From contig NC_134283.1 of assembly GCF_949628215.1 (NCBI RefSeq), positions 23,042,975-23,106,974 on the forward strand: a DNA stretch of 64,000 nt, in the 5' to 3' direction. The notes under the pieces were generated by a model. That model saw only the letters and a list, made by a program, of their open reading frames with translations, ran no database searches and was not told the DNA's origin. Origin of the DNA: Phalacrocorax aristotelis (Eukaryota; Chordata; Aves; Suliformes; Phalacrocoracidae). Below are positions 26,783-38,100 of this stretch, in pieces. The position numbers were made by a program, and so were the translations under genes. Each line of letters starts with the position of its first letter. Within the stretch, counting starts at the first letter, position 1.

Positions 26783-29700
26783 GGACTATTTTAGCTTTGC
26801 TAAAATCCAAAAAAACCCTTGCCTTCCCTTCATTCACTAGACAGGTTGGTGTAAAAGGAAATTAAGCCAGTATGGCATGAAGAATCTGCTAAGAACATTT
26901 CTAGGGAAATGAGATTCTGTAATGTGAATTTTTAAAAAATAATTTACATTTATTCTAAGCTGTCAACCTATCAGTTCTCATCCTGTAATTTTGGGGAGAA
27001 TGGCATATCTTTCCTGTGTAGCCATGGATCCTGCTTTAAGCTCAGAGCTTACTTCAGACACAAATCAAAATGGAGAGAAGCACTGGCTATATGCAAATTT
27101 GCTTCTGATAGGGATAGTCCTGATTTCAGCTTTTCACGGCATCACTTATGCTCCTTTACTCATCCAGGGCTGGGAATAAAAAAGTGCTAATGATCCCTCT
27201 GCCTTTTGTTTGTAGCCATGCTATGACAGTCCTTGTCTTTTGTAGTGGGAATGCTGCTGCTTAGGTAACAGAAGTTGTTCTGGCAAACACGTATTCCTGG
27301 GCTTCTCCTGCCAGCAGTGTCCCCAACCACGTCTCAGCGTCTGCTGGGGGTCTACCCTATTGACCTCCGCTTTCTCACTTGGAGGTGCTTTGGAGCTGAT
27401 TTGCAGAGGGTTCAAGCCCCCAGCTTCAGTCCTAATTGTGAGTTCTCCTGAAGATCAGCCTCCAAGCCTGTCCACATTAGACACCCGGAGGCAGATGCTC
27501 CCTCTAGAAAAGTTGCCTGAGTGAGGCCTTTCCCAGAGATGCCTTGCCCATAAGCAGAATGGCAAGAACTGAAGCCAAGGAGCTCCTGACTGCCTTGCCA
27601 AGGCCCTGGGTGACCTCACCCACCTTGTTCCCTGCTCTTCCTAACTCTGTGCTTCCATCAGCCTCATGCTGTAGCAGTTCTCAGGGGTCACCACCTCTCT
27701 CCTCACTCAGCTCTGAGGAAGACAGTAGTTGAGTTTGAGAGACGGCTTTAAATTAAGTTTTGGAGACTGCCTGGAGCATGCTTTGGTGTCTGTATGAAAT
27801 AAGGTCCCAGCTGTTGCCCTAGGAGTGGCCCTTGGACAACAAGCCCATACGTATGTGCCTGACAGCCCTGTGAGGTACACATCAGCAATGATGAGGAGAT
27901 TGTTGTTTTGCTGTGCTTCAACACAGACTACTTAGCTGTTCGAATAATTTCTAAGAGCTGTAGTGAATGCCTTAGAAACATGATTTCATACAAGCCTGGG
28001 ATAAGGTGAGAGGTCCAAAGTTGAGGCTGCTGGAACTGGAGATTCCCAAACTACGATGCCCTAAAAATGACCTGGCATCGAGATTTAAGTAATTTCTTAC
28101 ACAAGGGCTGATGGGAGCTTTTGGCACTCCAAAGTGGCAGTGTCTGCTGGGGGTCATTGTGGCTGGTGGGTGCTTTCGGTGTCACGACCTGGGCAGCTGC
28201 ACCAGCTCTGATGCCATCCAAGGGGAGGGTACAGTGGATGATCAGTTCTTTTGTGCTGATGATCTGCAGGGGCTCTTCGGTCACTACCCTGAGACCAGCA
28301 GGTAAAAATCTGATACCACAAAGTGCTCCAGAATTCAGATGCACCCCTTTAATTAAAAGGAAGACAGCAGTAAATAGGGAAAAGGAACGTTTTTCCAATG
28401 CCGGAGCACATGGGTAATGTAACCATGACACAGACACCCTCCCACAGGCTGCAGCTCCTACAAGAAAAGCAAGTAGCTGCAACAGTCGTCAGTGCTGCTG
28501 AGCACAAGCATGTCCATACGAGAGGGCGATGTTCTAAGTGCTGACACACATTTGGCTGACAAACGTGATGCTGGCACACTGGCTTCTTTGAAATAGCAAA
28601 CACGCTGCCGCAAAACATGCTCTTGTGATGCTGTGTCTGTCCCCGTGTGCTGTGAGAGTGGCTCCCAGGGAGCTCACTCCATGAAGCGGTGTGGTTCCTG
28701 CACAGGGCTGGGGGAGACGTTAAGTCCTGGAGGGAAAATTGAGTCCCCTGCCTCCTTTCAAACAGCTGGCTCTTATGATGGTCATCCTACTCCTCCCTGG
28801 CCCTCAAATGAAAAATCCCAAGCAGGATGCAAACTGCAGTGATGGTTTTAAGTGAGTGATATCCAAAAACCAAGACTTTTTTTCTGAAGTTTATTCCAGT
28901 TAAAATGGCAATCCTGCAATTCCAGGTGGCCTGGCAGTGTCCATGGGCAGAGGTCTTTGGCGATGCTGGCATAGACCCATTCAGAGCAAGGTGCTGGGCA
29001 ATAGATTCCTAAATGAATCTGATTAGGTTTTTTCCCCCAGATGTTCTTAAAGCCACATACATAATGAGATTATTCCTTGCGGTTCTAGGAGCAGAGTCAC
29101 TTTGCCCTGACCTGCAGCTCCCTGCCTGCTCTGACAGAAGGCTGCTTTCCTGCTCTGATCTCTCTATAGCCAAGGTGTAGCTTATCTTGGAAGCTGGTAT
29201 TGTGCTGCAGGGATGGGGCCAGGTTTTGACAGGGCAAGGAAGACACCCGCGTAGGTGAGTGAATTGAATTCATGGCTCTGGCCACTGGAGTACAGGTTTT
29301 TATTTCCAGTATTTTTTCAGGGGTGAAAAGAAACCAACCAAATGTATAAGATGGCTGGGCTGCTTTCCACCTTTTGGGTGCTCTTGTCCACAGACATATG
29401 TGCCAGCTGCGACCCACATCCCACGTCTCCTGCTGCCTGCGGCTGATAGTGTGATGCAGTGCTTTGGGAGAAACACTGCTTCCCTCCTGGGCCCTGTCCA
29501 GCCACCAAGGCAGGTGGAAGAAGGCTAAGCTAGCAGTGATGCAGCGAAGTGTGCCCTCGTTGCCCCCTTCCCACAATCCCATCTGCAGATAAAACTGCAT
29601 CCAAAAGTGGTTACATGAAGGCGGTTATGCAAATGGGGAGACCCCATGCACTGTGATGTACTATGCAGTGTGAGCATGGACCTGCATGCTGGCCATGCCC

Positions 29701-30004
29701 TGCGTATCTGGCAATGTGTGGCATTCTACCTGAAGTGGCCCAAAAAGCTCTCCTCCACTAAGGAAAAAGGATGTGGAGGCTGTAACCTGCTGGGATTTGC
29801 TTGGAAACCACAGGAAGTGCTGATGGACGGACCCTGCTTGGCCTGGGGCCATAAATCCCCAGCTCCACCAGCACTGGCAGTGTCAATGCAATCACAGCCT
29901 GCTCTGGCATGGGTGGCTGGCAGTACCATGGGTCGGTGCCATGGGGCTCTCTGTCTTTGCTGCTTTAACCTACTTCCTTCCCAGGACCATAATGGCCACA
30001 AAGA

Positions 30005-30390
30005 TGAATAAGGGATTGGAGCAGCTGTTGTATAAGGAATAGCTGAGAGAGCTGGGACTGTTTAGCTTGGAAGAATGAAGGCTGGGGGGATTCTTATCCG
30101 TATCTATTAATAGCTGGTGGGAGGTAAAGAAGACAGAGGCAGATGCTCCTCAGTGGTGCCCAGTAAAAGACCAAGCGCCAAACTGAAACTGAAGTACAGG
30201 CATTCAAGTTAAACTTTGGAAAAGCTTTTTCTGTGAGGCACAGGTTGGCCAGAGAGGCTCTGGCATCTCCATCCTTGGAGTTATTCAAAACCCAGCCAGA
30301 TGTGGTCCTGAGCTCTAGCTGCCCCTGCTTTGAGCAGTGGGGAATGGATGAGCACTTCTAAAGGTCCCTTCCCACCTCAGCTATTCTCTG
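30005..30390 (+). mobile_element. Old CR1-like LINE remnant, plus orientation
   Basis: GATTGGAGCAGCTGTTGTAT, GAGAGAGCTGGGACTGTTTA and GCTTGGAAGAATGAAGGCT, followed by a 3' part ending TTCTAAAGGTCCCTTCCCACC and TATTCTCTGAG, follow the CR1 3' terminal layout (GLFSLE segment, then tail). The frame is broken throughout. Confidence 0.72.
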
Positions 30391-31249
30391 AGTCTGATCT
30401 GTCATGGCTCAGTGACGAGATCCGCACCAAGAGGTGCCAAACCTCCATGGAGATGGGTTCAAAAAACCAGTTCAGCTGGGCAAGCTCCATCCCCAACTCT
30501 CTGGACCCCTGCTTGGGGTTGGGTGCCATGGTGTGTTCCCACCACGGGTACAGAAGACAGTAGAAACCAGGGCTGGGCACCCTTGTCGTGTAAACTCAAT
30601 GTGGCCACCTCATGACACCTTGGGTGATGCTTCCCGTGCCCAGCAGCTGAAGTCTGACAACATTTCAGCAACTCTTGGAAAGCTCAGGGAAGGTGAAAAC
30701 TCCTTCTGCTGCTGAAAAGTACAGACCTGCCCTGGTGAAACCAAGGCCACCATGGGCGCAGTGTTGATCCTCAAGCTTTCCAAGCACCTGAGAGACACCC
30801 AGCTGAGCCCAGCTTTATTCCTCAGTCCAGAACCATTCCTCCACACATTTGTAAAGACAATGTTGGAAACGGCATTTCAGTCCCTGCAGCAACAGCATCG
30901 CTGGAAGGCAGGACAATGAGGCATGCTGTGAAACGCGGCAGTGCCACACATGGCCAGGGCAATCCTCTCTGCCCCAGTTGTGCTGAACCAGGAGGGCCAA
31001 GACTTCTGTGCCCTGGGCTAGGTGATGGGTGCCGCTCCCCTGCACACGTGGCCATGAAAGGCACCCAGCAGCCCCACTGGCTTAGGCTGGAGATTGCTGG
31101 TGGCTGAGGGCTGCACCCAGGTGATGCCAGAAACCACATTTATGCCCTGTGAGACTCCCCTCGCCATCCTCCAACCTGCTACGCTGAGCCCCAATTTCCC
31201 CTGCCCCTGCAGCGGGGCCAAAGGAATACCCGCACAGCAATGCCGGCAC

Positions 31250-32096
31250 TCATTAAAGGTTTGGTTTTATTTCCGGTTTAAAATCAAAATTAGTCATTCT
31301 CTGTAATTACATTATATATAGATTTATAGAGACATTATAGAAAAGAATTTTTTGCTTTTGTATAAAACAAACAAAAAAAAGGTGGCAGCTTCTGTCCATC
31401 CGTCTGTCCGTCCCTCTGTCGCTTCTCCTGCCCCTGCCTCCACGGCACTTCCCAACAGACCAGGAAAGGCTCTGAGCTGGGGCCACATCTCACTACGCTC
31501 CCTACAGCCATGGCTGGGGAGGGACAGGAGCACATGGAGCTGGAAAGAAGAAACGCCAGCAGAATATATTAATATCTCATATTTAATTTTATTTAAGTCC
31601 CGGGGATTCCAGGTGGCAAAGGGCAGCAGTCCCCAGGGCCCAGGCAACTCCTGGGAAGGAACGGTGTAGTTTCCAAAGTGCAGGTCCTTCCCGGACAGGG
31701 CACATGCCCTCGAGCAAGAGGAAGGCAAGAGGAGGCAGAGAAAGCTGGAATATCTCCCTGCCACTCCAGTCCCAGCAGCTGTAGCCAACAGGCGGGCAGG
31801 AAGGGTGGGCTCCCCATGTATTTTAAATAGCAATCAGACGGTGGGATGTGCAGTGAGCCTCCCCTGCCCTACAGGGGTACGTATGTGGCACCCCATGGGG
31901 CCAGTGGCCGCAGGCAGGGGAAGTGGTGCTCCATAAGGCAGTGTGCGGCCACGGCGAGCTGCCGGCGGGGGTAATACTGCGGTGTGCTGCCAAGAGCGGG
32001 AGCTGCCAGGTCGCAACCGGCCCCAGTCCGTGCAAGCCTGGGCGACCCAGCAGTGCCTTTGCCCTCAAGGGATGGCAGGTGGGTTTGCGTGGTGTC
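31250..32096 (-). other. RIPOR1: RIPOR1 3' UTR
   Basis: About 850 bp from the stop codon at 32,097-32,099 to a cleavage site expected about 10-30 nt beyond the AATAAA signal at 31,271-31,266. An earlier AATAAA lies near 31,588 and could give a shorter transcript. The exact cleavage position is not determined. Confidence 0.7.
31266..31271 (-). terminator. RIPOR1: RIPOR1 polyadenylation signal AATAAA
   Basis: TTTATT on the plus strand is a canonical AATAAA in the direction of RIPOR1. It is the last canonical signal I noted before the intergenic region. Confidence 0.65.
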
Positions 32097-32194
32097 TCAG
32101 AAAGCTGTACTGGCCATGCTGGCTGGTGCAAAGATCCTCGGGAGGCTGTCCAGGGTCTCCTCCAGCCGCCGGTGAGCTGATTTGCCATCTTCCC
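32097..32194 (-). CDS. RIPOR1: RIPOR1 last coding exon (residues 1010-1041 and stop)
   Basis: The acceptor TTGCAG is followed by GG, which completes a glycine codon. The exon then reads [16 protein letters not shown], followed by [15 protein letters not shown] and TGA at 32,099-32,097. The C-terminal SMASTAF is identical to the mammalian protein end. Confidence 0.95.
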
Positions 32195-35100
32195 CTGCAA
32201 GTACACCTCACAGTCAGTGAACCGAACGACAGAAGTTCTGTCTCCTGCCCATCCCCAGCCACCTTCCCTGGCCTTTCTGGGGAAACGTGGCTAATGCCTG
32301 GCAGAGCTGAGCCAGCATTCTACAGGTACAGAGTGGGCACCTCTCTCCTCCTCCTTAGCACACCCTTGGGCAGGTCCCTGCCAGGATCTGGCTCAAACCG
32401 CCCCCCAGAGCTCCTGATTCAGATGTTGCAAATCCTGTTCTTCAGCTGCCTGCCGTACCCATGCCCACGCGGGGCAGGATCACCCACGATTGGGCTGCAG
32501 GAGCACTGGCATATGGAGAGCCCAACTTGGGGCAAAGGGCCAGGGCTTGGGGCTGTGCCAGCTCCAGCATCTCAAACAGGTGTGCACATCTGCATGCACT
32601 GGGATCCCAAGGGCTTCCCCAGGACCCCTGGGCACACACAGGAATGCACGCTTCCATGGCACAAGCTGGCTTCGAGATCTTTGCCTAGCGCACACACACA
32701 CAAATCTGCCCACGATGGCCATCCCCAGCAAGAGATGGTGACATGGATAATCTGCTGGGACATGGGACACAAGGCATCTACATGTGCCAGGGTGACATGG
32801 GGATGGGCTCTATGAACAACCAAGACACACAGACTCCAAAACGTGATGTGGCTGACAGGCTCTAAGACGGAGACATTCGTGAGCAAAGCAGCAGGAGCAG
32901 GAATGGGGGGACAAGGATGGCTCACGTGTCCCAACCTGTGCAGCAGCTGCTACGATCTGGAAGCCTAGAAACCCACTCAGATGGTTCTCTCAGTGCCATC
33001 TAGCAAATAATAAATAACAACCAGGCTTAGTGCTCTGTGGCCACAGGATGCCTGACCCTCGCTGCCTGCTGCCAGCTAGCTCTTGTCTGGCAGAGGTTGG
33101 GGCATGATGAGCCAGAGTGCATGGAGTAGGCAGAGACCAGCCTGGGACCCCCATTTCCTGCAGGCACTGCTGGCACCAGGAGATGTCACTCGGGATGCCA
33201 TGGGTGGGGAGGGAGCAAAGAGGAGCAGCGGGACACTCACCACACAGCATCAGGCTCTGCTTGGCTGCCTCCCGCACAGGCTCCTTGTCGGTTTGGCACA
33301 GGTAAACCAGCTGTTCAATGCTCTCCTTGGCCTGAGGGAAAAGGACAAAGGGCTGAGCGTGGCTTGCAGGGCTGGCAGCAGGGACACAGCCTGCAGGGGG
33401 GGAAGACAGCACAGCATGCTGCAGCTCCATGGCGCAGGAAAGTCCCTTGTCCTGTCCCTTCCCTCCCCATTTCCCTTCCTGCCCTGCCCCTGCCTGCTTC
33501 TCCAGCACATTTGGGGCACCCCCAGCTCCTCTCTCCCGGGAGCAGGAGGATGTGCAGGTGTGTCCGGACTTGCTGGCCATATGCGATTCTTCTTCCTCCG
33601 GAAGATGCAGCTCTGCTGCCTCCTCCCCGTGTCCCTCTCACCTTCAGGCAGCCCAGCGCTGCACACCCTGCCACGCGCGTCTGCACCTCCTCATCCTCCA
33701 GCTGCTCCAGGTAGCACACGAGGGCCTGGGGGAGATTGGGGGGCTCAGTGCCACTGCCTGTGGCAGAGCTGGGAGGCAGCACCCTGGGGGCTGTGGCACC
33801 AGCCCACCTCATCCCTGGCTTGCCTGGCACATACCCGTTGGTGGAAGCGAGGGTTTTCTGCCAGGCTGCGGAGCTGGGCGGACACGGCGCTCACCACCTT
33901 GCTGTTGCCCTCCACGAGGAGGAGGCTCAGTGCCTTCAGTCCCTCCTTCTTCAGGCGGCCCTCAGGCATGCGTTTCAGGGCACGCAGCACCACATCCTGG
34001 TCGTCTGAGTTGAGGTTCTGTGCCAGCAGTGCTGTGGGCAACCACCAGCTAAGCCAAGGCACAGGGAGCCCAGTGGCAGTGCCCGCACGCCCCTGCCATC
34101 ATAGGGAACCCATCCCTAGGTACCCTGCACCTGCACTGCGCAGAGGTGGTCCCATGCCGGGTGCCAACACATGTAGCTGCTGGGGCACCCAAACCAAGAT
34201 GCCAGCAACCAAAGCAAGTACCCAGGATGCTCAGGAAGGCAGCGTGGGAGTGGACTGTGCACCATGTCAGACCTATTTGCCCACCCCAAGGATGACTGAG
34301 CCTCTGGATGATGCCCCAGGGCAGTCATAGTGGTGCTGCAGGGTGATCCCCTATGGTCATGCTCTGGCATCCCATGCCAGGGTCTAGGGAGCACACCCAC
34401 CTTCCTCTGCCAGCTCCATCATGTAGGTGTCGAGCACCAGGGCACCGAGCGACTCAAAGTGGCTCCAGTACTGGAAGATGGTGACCTGCTCGCCCTGGGT
34501 GCTGCCAGGCCGCCGGGGCAGACGCCTATTCAGCACATCCTCCACCAGTTTCACACAGACTGCAGGAAAGGACCAGGGTCAGAGAGTATAGCATTTGTGG
34601 CCACCCCAGTGTGGGGCTCCTGGCACACATAGGCCTCCACAGGCCCCCACTCATGGTCACCGAGTGGGGCTGGCAACTCCCCCTGAACACCCCTGGGTGC
34701 CTGCTCACCAGCATCAGCCAGGCCAGGGTGTTGCTCACTGATGGTTGCTGTGTACTGGGCACTGAGCACCTGCAGGAACCGCTCCACGGGGCAGGTATAG
34801 ATGTTGGGCACCTCCACACAGCGGTCCCAAAGGGGCAGCACGCCCTCCTTCCGTGTCGAGAACTGCACCACTGTGGAGACAAGTGCTGTCAAGCCTCCCC
34901 AGGCCGCAGCAGTGGGCAGGTGACTCCGGCCCTCTGGCTGGCACAGCCTCTTGCTGCCCAGCATGCCCATGACAGGAGACCAGGTCCCCACATAGCCCCC
35001 GGAGCAGCATGGATGGTCCCCTTCGCCACATGTCTTTACCTTCAGCAGCAGAGGTGGTGGCTCCCCCTCGCTCCTCTGTTAGCTGGCACACAATCTCCAG

Positions 35101-38100
35101 CACCTGCGCCTCCCGCAGCAGCCTGTCCAGAGCATACATCTCCTGGCACCGCAGGGGACCGAAGGTGCCCAGCTTCTGCAAGGCATGGCCAAACCGAGGA
35201 CCTCAGGGACAGAGCTCACCACCCACACCACAGCCTCCATGCTGCTCCACACCCCTCGAGAGGGGACCCACAGCCCACTCCAGGGCTTCCCTCCCCAGGA
35301 CATCTGCCACCATGCCCAGGCCCCTGTCCTCACCAGCAGCAAGCGGTTACAGTTGTTGAGGTGAAGCACCAGGGCCTTATCCAGGAACTCGTTGCCGGTG
35401 CTCATGGGGTCAGTGCTGGCCTCGGAGCTGCTGCACATGCCAGTGTCATCTGCCCCTGTCTCGCCAGTGCTTGGGGCCCTGCTGTGCCGGGGTCTGCCAG
35501 CCCTCCTGCAAGCCAGGGAGAGACCAAGACTGGGGGTCAGCACAGGAAACCTGGATCCGACCCTTCCCCACCCATAGCAGCAACACTGGACAGTTTCTGT
35601 AGGACCTACAGTATCATGGTGTCAGGGCTCGGTGAAGGAGCAGATCTCAGGAACACAGGGCACAGGGACTGCCTCCCAGCCCAGCCCTATGGAGAGATGT
35701 GGGGTAGCATTCTGCCACCAGAAGGGCCAGATCCTGCTGCTTATTGACCTGGACCTACCCTGAGCTGTGATGGGTTGGTCTAAGTGTGCTTGGGCACCCT
35801 GACAGAGCTGGGCACCCCTCATCCCAACTGCCCCAGGGCCACGTCCTGCCCCACACCCCATCCCATGAGCCCTGCTGTGCACCTCTCATCTTGGAAAGGC
35901 TCCTCCTCAGAGCCCTCCGAGTCCTCCATGTCAGAGGTGTTGAGGAAGCTGAAGCTCTCCAGCGCATGCTCCACTGTCAGGCTGATGCTGGAGGCCCGGC
36001 TGAGGAAGATGCCCTGCTTGTGCTGTGGAGGAAGGCACAGCGGGGTTGGATCCTGGCTCGCCAGCCAAGACAGCCCTGCCACCTGCATCCCTGGGCATTG
36101 CCATCAGGGATGGCCCCATCCCCACTGTCCCCAGGCACTGCCATCAGGGATGGCCCATTCCCTTTGTCCCTGGGCACTGCCACCCTCATTCCCGGGCACC
36201 ACCATCAGGGATGACCCCATTGCCATTGTCCCTGGGCACTGCCACAAGGGATAGCCCCACCCCCATCGTCCCCAGGCACTGCCATCAGGGATGACCCTGT
36301 CCCCATTGTCCCCAGGCACTGCCACAAGGGATGGCCCCATCCCCATTGTCCCCAGGCACTGCCACAAGGGATGACCCTGTCCCCATTGTCCCCAGGCACT
36401 GCCACAAGGGATGGCCCCATCCCCATTGTCCCCAGGCACTGCCACAAGGGATGGCCCCATCCCCATTGTCCCCAGGCACTGCCATCAGGGATGACCCTGT
36501 CCCCATTGTCTCCAGGCACTACCAGCTGGGACAGCCCTATCCTCATCATCCCTGGGCACTGCTGTAGGGATGACCCTGTCCCCCTCACTCCCAGGCACTG
36601 CTGGGAGCCACTCACCAGCAGCATCTCCTCCAGGTGCTTGAGCTCCCGTTCAAGGGGCTGCAGCTCTGGGAACTGCCCCCGATAGTCATCCAGGGATGAG
36701 CCCAAGAGGCTGATGGCCTCCTCCAGACCTGAATCCACCACCTTCCCCCGTGGCACCTCAGGGACACTGGTAGGCAGTGGCGGGGCCAGGACAGGCCTCT
36801 CCTCCATAGAGGCTTGTGCCAGCACTGTGGGGATGCCAGTGCCACAGCCACCCTGTGCCGGTGCCTGGCTCTGCACCAGCTTGGCCCTGTCAACCTGCAA
36901 CTCGCAGGTGGCAGCCCATGCTACGGTGGCGCGGGGCTTGGCCTCGGTGCTCCTGTCCTGCCCTGCCATGGTGGCTACCACCGAGGTGCTGGGGAGGGTG
37001 TCTGCATCCTGCTCGCACATCCCTATGTCCTCTGGGCTGGGCGCAGGCTCCCAGGGGCTCTCTGCAGCCTTGGCCTCCATCGTGGCATCCACGCTGGCCT
37101 CACTGATATGGCTCAGAGTCCGGGAGTAGGGCACATGCCCGTTGGCCACTGCCTCCTTCTTTTGGCTGCCTGGATCCTCTGGCTGGCTCCCGGTGTGGGG
37201 CACGACGATGCTACTGGCCCCGGGCCTGGCCTCAGCCTCCTCCGGCTGCTGGGAGAAGGAGATCTCGATGGCAGGGGCAGAGGCCTGCACCTCGGGCTGC
37301 ACGATGGGCTTGTGTGTGGCATGGCGGGCACTGCCGGACAGCTGGGGGCTGGAGGAGTCGTCCGAGGACTCGGAGGAGATGGACCAGGCTGTGCCATTCT
37401 CCAGTTCCTCCTGGCGTCGCAGCATGTTCTGAGGAGGAGGGAAAATGGTGTCAGATGAGACTCTCCTGCTAAACTTGCTCTTCTGGCTGCCTTTCATCAA
37501 CTGGGGGCAGGATCTGGCTGATACAGCTGAGGATGCTGCAACCCCTGGCGCAGGCTGCCATGCTGCCCTGGTTCTGCCAGCACAGTAGGGTGGGCAGCGA
37601 GGACCCAGCAGACCATGACTGCCTCTTCGAGGCTGGCACCCCACACCATGCCAGGGGGAAGTCTGGCTCCCCAGGCCCAGCCATGCGTGCCCGAGCCCCA
37701 GGGTGCCAGCAGCTCCCCAGCATAGTGGACAGCTCCAGCTTGGCCATGACTGGGTGCAACACATGGAGCAGAGGACACCACCCACCATGGCTGCAAGAAT
37801 GGCAACAGCTCCAGCACCAGCTCATGGCAGGCAGCACCAGCCATCACGCCAATGTCATGCCAGTGGTTCACCATCACTGAAACAGTGTCACACCAACACC
37901 AAGTTAGCGTCACACCAGCGCAATGACAGCCTCATGCCAGTGCCATGCCAGCACTGTCACGCCAGCACTGTCATGCCAGCACCACACCAGCGCCACGCCA
38001 ATGCCACAGCACAGCACTCCAGCACCACCAGTGTAAGGACACGGACAAGCTCCCTACTCACTAGTGCCCGGCTCTCACATGAGGGCGTGTGGACAGAGGC

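Larger units (their letters stand above)
25061..31250. other. Intergenic region between RIPOR1 and CTCF
   Basis: About 6.2 kb from the edge of the CTCF CpG island to the RIPOR1 polyadenylation region. Open frames are short and unrecognised. It contains a CR1 tail at 26,717 and an older CR1 copy at 30,005-30,390. I see no gene or RNA gene in the rest. Confidence 0.75.

Noticed and set aside
33083..34330. Plus-strand open frame of 415 codons
   Set aside because: It is antisense to three confirmed RIPOR1 exons and their introns. Its protein shows no recognisable domain, and GC-rich codons on the other strand explain the openness.
36205..36615. Minus-strand open frame continuing past the 813-nt exon into the VNTR
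   Set aside because: A strong GTGAGT donor and homology show the exon ends at 36,616, so the rest is intron in the normal transcript. Kept only as an intron-retention question.
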